Shown here piece by piece: positions 1-5,456 of a DNA stretch of 12,697 bases (position 1 is the stretch's first letter; each line of letters opens with the position of its first letter). The notes below the pieces were generated by a model. The model ran no database searches. It saw nothing but the letters and a program-made list of their open reading frames with translations, and had not been told where the DNA came from. Position numbers and translations under genes: made by a program. The DNA is from an uncultured Eubacterium sp. (lineage in GTDB: Bacteria; Bacillota; Clostridia; Lachnospirales; Lachnospiraceae), in the NCBI GenBank assembly GCA_910585745.1, contig CAJUFM010000079.1, forward strand, positions 1 to 12,697, in the 5' to 3' direction.

Positions 1-19
1 TTATTCTTATCAGAAAAGT

Positions 20-496
20 CTAACTTCCATAGACACAAGATTTTTTACAGCCTCCAGTAATACGGTTTCTGTCTGGATCCACGATCCAGTATTCACGCAC
101 GCCGGCAGTGCGGTATTTAAAAAGTTTAGTAAAATAGTCCATTCGCCTGCTGCCCGGCGATACGATTTCGATGATCCAGTCTGGGGCACCGCTGCATCCT
201 TTGTCGTTCAGCTTGTCAGGATCACATATAACGCTGATATCCGGTTCTACATAGTTCCTATTATCTTCACTTAAAAAAACGGCAAAGGGAGCAATGTATG
301 GTCTGCATGAACCGTTTTTTGATCTGATGTATTCCCGGATGATGCCAAAAAGTTCTCCGGAGATCTCTTGATGTTTTCTGCTTGGCAGTGCCATGTAATA
401 AATCTGGCCATCGACCAGTTCCGCACGCTGTCCATCTGGCAGGGAATAAATGTCATCGACAGTATGAAGTTTTTCTTGCACTAATGCAGGTGACAT
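20..496 (-). CDS. Uma2-family (DUF820) putative restriction endonuclease-fold protein, C-terminus aberrant
   Basis: The 158-aa product has the Uma2 pattern: an N-terminal stretch with LPDGQRAELVDGQIYYM (residues 19-35), EPDISVICDPDKL (84-96) and APDWIIEIVSPGSRRMD (104-120), then AGVREYWIVDPDRN (131-144). D86, E110 and a Lys in the following helix (124 or 127) would form the PD-(D/E)XK-like site. Start: the ATG at 496 has an AAAGGAAG Shine-Dalgarno just upstream and gives MSPALVQEKL. An in-frame ATG at 550 would put a perfect hairpin inside the gene and lacks a binding site. Oddity: after NRIT (144-147) the sequence becomes GGCKKSCVYGS and stops, whereas family members usually continue roughly 30-40 residues. 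One frame over, a short open stretch (EAVKNLVSMEVRLF) follows, so a frameshift or deletion is possible. The biological role of Uma2 proteins is poorly known; the family assignment is firm, intactness is not. Confidence 0.8.
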   Translation of the reverse strand: MSPALVQEKLHTVDDIYSLPDGQRAELVDGQIYYMALPSRKHQEISGELFGIIREYIRSKNGSCRPYIAPFAVFLSEDNRNYVEPDISVICDPDKLNDKGCSGAPDWIIEIVSPGSRRMDYFTKLFKYRTAGVREYWIVDPDRNRITGGCKKSCVYGS

Positions 497-513
497 GATA
501 ACACTTCCTTTCA

Positions 514-547
514 ATGTTAGGGGCAAAATATCCTTTGCCCCTAACAT
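514..547 (-). promoter_or_regulatory. Perfect 14-bp inverted repeat in the leader of the Uma2 gene
   Basis: Arms 514-527 (atgttaggggcaaa) and 534-547 are exactly complementary around a 6-nt loop. In the minus-strand transcript the hairpin ends a few bases before the ribosome binding site of the Uma2 gene at 496. No U-tract follows on either strand, so it is not an intrinsic terminator. It could be a protein operator or a translation-controlling RNA hairpin. That role is inference; the repeat itself is directly visible. Confidence 0.6.
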
Positions 548-618
548 CATAGCATAAGTCTATCATAGCACTTTATGATATGCAAGTTTGAAATGCGCCC
601 TATACCTCCCTGGCTTCC

Positions 619-1266
619 CTACAGCCTTCTGGCTTTAAACAGACCGCACAGCCAGAACAGCGCCCCCATGGCACTATATACAGCCGCCTCTTCGCTCAAC
701 AGGCCTCCGCCCTTCAAAACCACATAAAGATATTGGGAGGCCTGCTGGACGTCCTGCAGGCCGTCACGAAAAACAAATACGTTCTCAATATCGACATTGG
801 ATAACCAGATGTAGAGGACCACAAGCAGGATCGACAGCGCGATGCTGCTTATGGCAAAGTTTAAAAAGAATACAAGGCCGCAGATCATAAAGCTGGCCAC
901 CAGCATTTCATAAAACAGATCTTCGCGGTATCCTTCTGTATCCTTTAGAATATGTAGGGAAACCCAGATAAAGGGTAGATTCAGAATCCAGTATATAAAA
1001 CTAAACAAGGGGATCTTTCTCCCCAGAATGAGGATTTCCCGGCCCTCCCCTTCCACATACTCTTTTTGGAACATATACATCCAGATCGTCGATAAGATGG
1101 GGATAAACTGATAACACATATGCTGCGCCGTATAGAATCTCTGTTCCGCTTCCTCCACATTTCTATTTAAGATCATGATACAAAATGGAATAAATAAAAG
1201 ATAGCCAAGTATTGGCAGAAAAAACATAATTCCCATTCCCTTTAACTGCAGCCAGAATCGTTTCAT
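619..1266 (-). CDS. Polytopic membrane protein, probable ABC transporter-associated subunit
   Basis: This 215-aa hydrophobic protein belongs to no family I recognise. Likely membrane segments are residues 11-33, 50-66, 86-107, 120-155 (long enough for two helices) and about 194-210, giving roughly six. A charged loop with KEYVEGEGREILILGRK (68-84) is reminiscent of the cytoplasmic loop of ABC-2 permeases. The ATG at 1266 is preceded by a GGGGAG ribosome binding site. It is the last gene of the minus-strand cluster, after an ABC ATPase and a large permease, so it is probably a second membrane subunit or an immunity/accessory protein. A structured repeat of about 165 bp separates it from the ATPase gene, which may change how strongly it is co-expressed. 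No clear intrinsic terminator is visible after its stop. Confidence 0.7.
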   Translation of the reverse strand: MKRFWLQLKGMGIMFFLPILGYLLFIPFCIMILNRNVEEAEQRFYTAQHMCYQFIPILSTIWMYMFQKEYVEGEGREILILGRKIPLFSFIYWILNLPFIWVSLHILKDTEGYREDLFYEMLVASFMICGLVFFLNFAISSIALSILLVVLYIWLSNVDIENVFVFRDGLQDVQQASQYLYVVLKGGGLLSEEAAVYSAMGALFWLCGLFKARRL

Positions 1267-1283
1267 CTATCTTCTCCCCTTTC

Positions 1284-1448
1284 GTAACAGTTCAGCCCAC
1301 GCCATTCGCAAAGTCGCACCTGCGGTGCTTTTCCGCTGTCACGCAGCTAACTTTGCTCATAAACAGGCGTTCCGCTTATAGCTGTGCATCCCGGCTCATT
1401 CATGCAAGCATGATTTGCCTGTGCTGCACACTATGGCTGAATTGTTAC
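1284..1448. repeat. MITE-like structured intergenic repeat with terminal inverted repeats
   Basis: The element is bounded by gtaacagttcagcc (1284-1297) and its near-exact inverse at 1435-1448 (13 of 14 match). Inside are two further nested foldbacks. One pairs gcaaagt (1308-1314) with actttgc (1350-1356) around a gcacctgcggtgc hairpin; the other pairs acaggc (1363-1368) with gcctgt (1417-1422) and encloses catgcaagcatg. There is no coding frame. It starts two bases after the ATPase stop codon and ends just before the binding site of the next gene. Similar A/G-rich strings (AAAGG-GA-ATAG type on the minus strand) flank both ends and could be a crude duplication or just ribosome binding sites. 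I believe elements of this kind are dispersed in Lachnospiraceae genomes, but only one clear copy lies in this window. Confidence 0.65.
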
Positions 1449-1449
1449 C

Positions 1450-2298
1450 CTATATCTCCTTTATGACACACATATAACCATCCTCAAGAGCTGGTGCTGC
1501 CGGCGTCAGCACCTCACTGGCCTCATTCGTCAGGATACGGTAATAAATTTCGCCATCTTCTTCATACTGTTTCTCTATAAAATACTCACCATGGATCTGC
1601 TGCTCATCTCCCTTTTTACACGCATAGACTTTTCCCTCTGCAAGACGGACGAGCTCTTTGCAGCTGAGAACACAGCAGATCTCCCCGTGGTTCATAACGA
1701 TCACACGGTCACAGCTCGCCTCGATATCCTCTACGATATGGGTGGAGATAAGCACCGTTTCCTTTTTGCCCAGCTGGGATATCACCTTTTTAAAATGCAT
1801 CCGTTCCTCCGGGTCCAGCCCGGCGGTGGGCTCGTCGAACAAAACCAGTTCCGGTTCATGGATCAGCGCCTGGGCGATCCCCACCCGGCGGATCATCCCG
1901 CCGGATAATTTCCTTCCGGTGACATCCTGATACTGGCTCATATTTACAGCTTCCAGGCACTTCTCAATGATTTCTTTTTCATCTGAGCCTTTTACCTTTT
2001 TCAGATTACAAAAGAGCCGCATGGAATCTTTTACCGTTAGTTCTTTATACAAACCAAAAAACTGCGGAAGATAGCCTATGCGGAGCTTACTTCCCCGTCT
2101 GGAAGAAATTCCATTGATCCGGATCTCACCGGAGGTCAATGGATACAGATTCGTCAGACACCTCATCAGCGTCGTCTTTCCAGAGCCATTCGGCCCCAGC
2201 AGTCCGTAAACCCCCTCACTGAGTTCACAATTGATATCCTTTAACACTTTTTTTCTTCCAAAATTTTTACACAAATGTTTGATTTCTATCACGATCAA
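1450..2298 (-). CDS. ABC transporter ATP-binding protein
   Basis: A complete ABC ATPase of about 282 aa. It has Walker A GPNGSGKTT (35-43), Q-loop Gln79 (GYLPQF), signature LSGGM (131-135), Walker B LVLFDEP (151-157) with D-loop GLD (160-162), and switch His187 (STH). About 80 residues follow the nucleotide-binding core and probably form the C-terminal domain common in ABC-2-type ATPases. It would energise the membrane proteins encoded on either side. The start is uncertain. TTG at 2298 lies only 4 nt after AAGGAG, while GTG at 2292 lies 10 nt after it and gives the more family-like MIEIKHL. The permease stop is 16 nt upstream, so translation is probably coupled. The substrate cannot be read from the sequence; association with the secreted protein at 4172-4561 is inferred from the operon. 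Confidence 0.93.
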   Translation of the reverse strand: MIVIEIKHLCKNFGRKKVLKDINCELSEGVYGLLGPNGSGKTTLMRCLTNLYPLTSGEIRINGISSRRGSKLRIGYLPQFFGLYKELTVKDSMRLFCNLKKVKGSDEKEIIEKCLEAVNMSQYQDVTGRKLSGGMIRRVGIAQALIHEPELVLFDEPTAGLDPEERMHFKKVISQLGKKETVLISTHIVEDIEASCDRVIVMNHGEICCVLSCKELVRLAEGKVYACKKGDEQQIHGEYFIEKQYEEDGEIYYRILTNEASEVLTPAAPALEDGYMCVIKEI

Positions 2299-2314
2299 AA
2301 ATCTCCTTATCTGT

Positions 2315-4114
2315 CTACTCTGTGATACGGTTAAGAGGTTCCAGGTCCTTTAATATTTCTTCTTCCGTCAATTCCTCATAATAGGGATGCTTTCCGGTTT
2401 TAAGAAAGGTCTGGTACTGGTCTGCACAGGGAGCCATCAGCACAAGGTGATCCTCGCCAAAATATCTGTAACTATCCTCCGATCCATGTACGACCCCCAG
2501 TGCAAAAATCGTCTTTCCCTGCAGATCATTTTCAGCTATAAAAGTTCTCCATTTTTTTCTTTCATCATAATCGGGTTCTACTTTTGGGAAATATCCCGGA
2601 TCTATTTTTGAATGCACCACTCTTACACCGGATATCTCTTCCTCCTCTAAAAAAGTATTTGCCATCAGGGTAACGCCATCACTGATACCGTGAAAATGGT
2701 TGGACTCTATTTCTGGCAGATTGCTGTATAGTTTTAGGCCACTGTCAACCGTAATATCGTATTCTGTTTTATAACCAGGTCCTTCTAGTGTAGGTCCGTT
2801 ATACAAAACCAGGGACGTATCTTGGTCTCCGTATTTTTGTACAAAGTCCAGAAACAGATATCTTTTCCCTGAAAAGGGAAGGTAAGCCAAATAGGCAGGC
2901 AGACGGACCGCCTGGGATGTTGAATAAAATTTCTTGGAGGTCCCCTGATAATGGAAAACAAATTTAGAATGTTTCCCGGCATCCTCCGGCTGAAGGGTGA
3001 TCCAGTCGCCTTCCTGGCGATAGTTTAGCTGTTCCCCACGTTCGTCCTCGACAGAGGTAACCCTGTACTCATGGCGCAGGGAAAACATATAAGTTTCCAG
3101 TTCCGGCTTATCCACATAAACCTCCACATCGGCTTTTAAGATCCGGTTCACTTGAATGTCTGCCACATACTTCGTGATCTTAAAATCTTCCTCTGATTCA
3201 TGACGTTCCAAACTGCCGGCCTGCTCCGTATGTGTGGCATAATAGTTGTAGTCTTCATCATAGGCATCCGAAATGTTTTCTGCATTCATATTTATATTTA
3301 TATAGCTGGCGCCATTGGGTAGCATATACAAAACAAAAAGCAACACCGTAACGGCTCCACAGCAGGAGGCAAAGAACCGTTTTTTTCTTTGTGACAAATG
3401 ATAGATTAAGATGGTAAGCACCAGGAAAATCCAGAACAGGATGCGCTGCAGGTCAACACTCTCGATAGAAAAAATATAATCATAATCCGGTGCGGCATGA
3501 TACATTCTGGTGGTCAGTCCAAAGAGATCCATCATATGCTGCAGATCCAGATCATCTCCTGTCAGCCTATAAAAAGACTCCAGAAAAAACTGACTAAAAC
3601 AACAGCAGAGAAGGATCATAACGGCAAATGCCTTGATCTCGTTTTTGATAAGGGAAACTGCCATACCGGTCAAGGCGGCAAATATATTTACTAAAATGAT
3701 ATGGATCAGATAACAGCGGATCCCAAACCAGAGCACATCCATTTGTACAGAGCCTAACGCTTTTCTGCTCTGTAGTCCCAGATACAGAATAAATAGCAGC
3801 AGCAGGAAGGCATTGATGGCAAGGATCAGGCCAAGATCACAAAAGCAGCTTCTTACTTTACCATTTCTACATGTCAGGATAACTTCATTTACTTTGCTTT
3901 TGCTTTCTCTGGAAAAAAGCGCATAGGAAAAAAACATAAAAAACACAAAAGATACCGGAATAAAAACCAGAGGGAAGGTCATCGCATCCGCGACGGAGCC
4001 TTCTTCGGAGATCATGCCAGGTAATAGTTTTTTTATGATCCAGGTAAAATAGAGAACAGCTGCCAGAACCAGAACCGGTGATTTGAAAAACTGTTTGCAT
4101 TTAAGGAAAAACAT
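2315..4114 (-). CDS. ABC-2-type permease with large C-terminal extracytoplasmic domain
   Basis: The 599-aa product starts with a multi-pass membrane half: hydrophobic segments near residues 13-31, 46-67, 91-114, 130-156, 161-180, 223-240 and 247-266. A hydrophilic domain of about 330 residues follows (270-599). The region about 315-490 reads as beta-rich repeats (VEVYVDKPELETYMFSL; ITLQPEDAG; TVDSGLKLYSNLPE) and resembles the N-terminal domain of M1 aminopeptidases, which are known as fusions to ABC-2 permeases. No HExxH zinc motif is present, so a peptidase activity is not supported. Start: ATG at 4114, preceded by a strong AAGGAGGAG. It is followed 16 nt later by the ATPase gene and preceded by the secreted-protein gene. 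Likely role: export of, sensing of, or resistance to an extracellular peptide. Family placement of the outer domain is tentative. Confidence 0.8.
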   Translation of the reverse strand: MFFLKCKQFFKSPVLVLAAVLYFTWIIKKLLPGMISEEGSVADAMTFPLVFIPVSFVFFMFFSYALFSRESKSKVNEVILTCRNGKVRSCFCDLGLILAINAFLLLLFILYLGLQSRKALGSVQMDVLWFGIRCYLIHIILVNIFAALTGMAVSLIKNEIKAFAVMILLCCCFSQFFLESFYRLTGDDLDLQHMMDLFGLTTRMYHAAPDYDYIFSIESVDLQRILFWIFLVLTILIYHLSQRKKRFFASCCGAVTVLLFVLYMLPNGASYININMNAENISDAYDEDYNYYATHTEQAGSLERHESEEDFKITKYVADIQVNRILKADVEVYVDKPELETYMFSLRHEYRVTSVEDERGEQLNYRQEGDWITLQPEDAGKHSKFVFHYQGTSKKFYSTSQAVRLPAYLAYLPFSGKRYLFLDFVQKYGDQDTSLVLYNGPTLEGPGYKTEYDITVDSGLKLYSNLPEIESNHFHGISDGVTLMANTFLEEEEISGVRVVHSKIDPGYFPKVEPDYDERKKWRTFIAENDLQGKTIFALGVVHGSEDSYRYFGEDHLVLMAPCADQYQTFLKTGKHPYYEELTEEEILKDLEPLNRITE

Positions 4115-4134
4115 GATTCTCCTCCTTGATTTTT

Positions 4135-4160
4135 AGGGAACTGTTTTTAAACAGTTCCCT
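4135..4160 (-). other. Perfect hairpin between secreted-protein gene and permease gene
   Basis: The sequence agggaactgtt is followed, across a loop of about 4 nt, by its exact complement, a near 12-bp perfect stem. It lies 11 nt after the secreted-protein stop and just before the permease ribosome binding site. On the minus strand it is followed by AAAAATC, not a U-tract, so it is not a standard terminator. A hairpin in this place could protect the 3' end of the upstream message or lower transporter expression relative to the small protein. That role is inference. Confidence 0.55.
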
Positions 4161-4171
4161 GTAAAATCGTA

Positions 4172-4561
4172 CTAAAACTCATTAGATATAAGTCCTGTAC
4201 CTGTCGCACTGCCTGAACCAGCAGTCAGACGGAGCTTTGCCCATTTACCAGTCTCATAAAGTGGATATTTAGTAAGGGTCGAATTTTTCTCAAGTGTGAA
4301 TATTACCCTATGCCGATATGTAGAATTCGTCGCATTCCACTCATTCAGACCAACTGTTAACTTACTGCTTCTTGAATTCGGACTATGATTTGCTGTTACC
4401 TTATAGGTATTAGTACTTGCTTTTACGGTACAAGTACCAGCGGTTTCTGCAGATTTCGCATTATTCAAAGAACATCCCCTGGATGTTGCGAACGCATTCG
4501 TCCCGCCAAAAACCAAAACAACAACTGCTAAGGCTAAAAGCATTTTTCCAATTCTTTGCAT
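4172..4561 (-). CDS. Small secreted protein, candidate bacteriocin-like or signalling peptide
   Basis: The 129-aa product has a textbook Sec signal peptide: basic start MQRIGK, hydrophobic core about residues 7-18, and A-F-A cleavage after residue 25. The mature part is about 104 aa, rich in Ser, Thr, Asn and Lys. It carries two Cys (30 and 44) that could form one disulfide, and ends with a Gly/Ser/Thr-rich tail after GKWAKLRLTAG (about 106-116). The ATG at 4561 follows AAGGAGG by 10 nt. I recognise no firm family. The secreted, beta-prone, about 100-aa mature form, the GKWAK-type C-terminal motif and the following genes (large membrane protein, ATPase, membrane protein) recall lactococcin-972-type loci, but overall similarity looks low. 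It may instead be a secreted ligand sensed or exported by the adjacent transporter. Function is unproven. Confidence 0.7.
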   Translation of the reverse strand: MQRIGKMLLALAVVVLVFGGTNAFATSRGCSLNNAKSAETAGTCTVKASTNTYKVTANHSPNSRSSKLTVGLNEWNATNSTYRHRVIFTLEKNSTLTKYPLYETGKWAKLRLTAGSGSATGTGLISNEF

Positions 4562-4594
4562 TTTTGATATACCTCCTTTTTCTGTAACTTAGCT

Positions 4595-4607
4595 AAATTA
4601 CTAATTT
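4595..4607. promoter_or_regulatory. AT-rich palindrome in leader of the secreted-protein operon
   Basis: aaatta-c-taattt is a perfect 6+1+6 inverted repeat, and it abuts a second small palindrome, ttagctaa (4589-4596). With transcription starting near 4611, it would lie at about +4 to +16, a usual place for a repressor operator. AT-rich palindromes arise easily by chance, so this is only a candidate. Confidence 0.3.
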
Positions 4608-4617
4608 GTACTTTTCC

Positions 4618-4626
4618 ATTATATCA
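4618..4626 (-). promoter_or_regulatory. Extended -10 promoter for the secreted-protein/ABC operon
   Basis: On the minus strand the sequence reads TGATATAATGG, a consensus extended -10 (TG-N-TATAAT) about 57 nt before the start codon at 4561. No good -35 box is seen at 16-18 nt, which is typical for extended -10 promoters. The predicted transcript starts near 4611. It faces away from the greA promoter about 100 bp off. Confidence 0.65.
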
Positions 4627-4723
4627 TTTTTAACACAATCAGGAAACAAGCAATAGGTAATAATTAGAAACAAGAAATATGAAAGATAGAACTAGTTTTT
4701 TGCCCTCCAATGTGAAAAAACTC

Positions 4724-4753
4724 TGGACAGATAAACATAAAAAAAGCTATAAT
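4724..4753 (+). promoter_or_regulatory. Sigma-A-type promoter of the greA-family gene
   Basis: A TGGACA -35 (4724-4729) and a perfect TATAAT -10 (4748-4753) are separated by 18 nt. The predicted start is near 4760, giving a leader of about 50 nt before the ATG at 4809. Confidence 0.75.
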
Positions 4754-4759
4754 ATGATA

Positions 4760-4792
4760 GCACTGTCATTATTGATCCGATAAATACAGTGC
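4760..4792 (+). promoter_or_regulatory. Stem-loop at the 5' end of the greA leader
   Basis: gcactgt (4760-4766) pairs with acagtgc (4786-4792) across a 19-nt loop. The stem begins at the predicted transcription start and ends 6 nt before the GAGG ribosome binding site. No U-tract follows. It could stabilise the message or affect ribosome loading. Confidence 0.35.
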
Positions 4793-4808
4793 AGAAATGA
4801 GGGGGATC

Positions 4809-5309
4809 ATGTACGACAAACTGACCAGAAAAGACATTGAAAAAATGGAGCAGGAGATCGAACACCGTAAGCTGGTGGTGCGCAAAGAGGCGCTGGAGGA
4901 CGTAAAAGAAGCAAGGGCCCATGGGGATCTGAGTGAGAACTTTGAGTATAAGGCGGCGAAAAAATATAAGAATGAGAACGAGAGCCGTATCCGCTATCTG
5001 GAGCGGATGATCAAGACCGCCCAGATCGTAGAGGACGACTCTACGGAGCAGGAAGTGGGGCTCAATGACACGGTGAAGGTCTGGTTTGAAGAAGAGGACT
5101 GTGAGGAGGAGTATAAGATCGTCACCACGGTGCGAAGCGATGCCAGAAACCATATGATCAGCATCGAATCCCCGGTGGGGAAGGCATTGATGAAGCACAG
5201 GACCGGGGACCGGGTGAAGGTGGAAGTAAGTGCTGGTACCGGCTATTATGTACAGATCCAGGAGATCCGGAAAAGCGATGACGAGTCGGAGCAGATCCGG
5301 AAATTTTAG
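4809..5309 (+). CDS. greA: Transcription elongation factor GreA/GreB family
   Basis: The 166-aa product matches the GreA/GreB layout. An N-terminal antiparallel coiled coil (residues about 5-75) carries the conserved tip ARAHGDLSENFEY (35-47). The acidic tip residues D40 and E43 correspond to those that bring Mg2+ into the RNA polymerase secondary channel. A C-terminal FKBP-like domain follows, with VGLNDTVKV (83-91) and SIESPVGKAL (118-127). The protein rescues backtracked RNA polymerase by stimulating cleavage of the nascent RNA. Start: ATG at 4809 with GAGG 6 nt upstream gives MYDKLTRKD, the usual N-terminus; the in-frame ATG at 4797 has no binding site. It has its own promoter, divergent from the secreted-protein operon. 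The C-terminus extends slightly past the usual end with an acidic, Ser-containing tail. GreA versus GreB cannot be settled here. Confidence 0.95.
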   Translation: MYDKLTRKDIEKMEQEIEHRKLVVRKEALEDVKEARAHGDLSENFEYKAAKKYKNENESRIRYLERMIKTAQIVEDDSTEQEVGLNDTVKVWFEEEDCEEEYKIVTTVRSDARNHMISIESPVGKALMKHRTGDRVKVEVSAGTGYYVQIQEIRKSDDESEQIRKF

Positions 5310-5316
5310 CCATTGT

Positions 5317-5345
5317 TTGCAAAGAATATAAATGTATGATATAAT
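5317..5345 (+). promoter_or_regulatory. Promoter of citrate synthase gene, extended -10
   Basis: TTGCAA (5317-5322), a 17-nt spacer, and TGATATAAT (5337-5345) form a good sigma-A promoter with an extended -10. It begins 8 nt after the greA stop codon. The predicted start is near 5352, right where a long stem-loop begins. Confidence 0.7.
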
Positions 5346-5351
5346 GTTTTT

Positions 5352-5397
5352 GTGCACAGATTACGATGGTGAGATCATTGTGGTTTGTGCGCTTTTT
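5352..5397 (+). terminator. Terminator-like hairpin in the citrate synthase leader (greA terminator or attenuator)
   Basis: gcacagattacgatg (5354-5368) pairs over its full 15 positions, four of them G-U, with 5376-5390 around the loop gtgagat. The stem can be extended two pairs to 5352/5392. It is followed at once by ttttt (5393-5397). This looks like an intrinsic terminator, but it lies downstream of the citrate synthase promoter, so it may end greA transcripts and also act as an attenuator for the citrate synthase message. Confidence 0.6.
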
Positions 5398-5456
5398 ACT
5401 ACAGTATAAGGACAACGGTAAAAAGTTGTTGAGAGCGTATGCGATTGGAGGAAGCG

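Noticed and set aside
514..547. Bidirectional intrinsic terminator
   Set aside because: The stem is strong but no T-run follows on either strand.
497..550. N-terminal extension of the Uma2 gene from the ATG at 550
   Set aside because: It would translate the perfect hairpin and has no ribosome binding site; the ATG at 496 has a good one and gives the usual N-terminus.
1591..1930. Plus-strand open frames opposite the ABC ATPase
   Set aside because: They lie fully antisense to a clear ATPase, have no ribosome binding site and show no family pattern.
2315..4114. Active M1 metallopeptidase
   Set aside because: No HExxH motif exists in the protein, so only a possible N-domain likeness is retained.
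4692..5357. Minus-strand open frame of 221 codons opposite greA
   Set aside because: It is antisense to a clear GreA protein and spans its promoter; His/Leu-rich composition suggests a shadow.
5401..5438. Second citrate synthase promoter around TATAAG (5405-5410)
   Set aside because: No acceptable -35 is present 16-18 nt upstream and the upstream extended -10 is much better.
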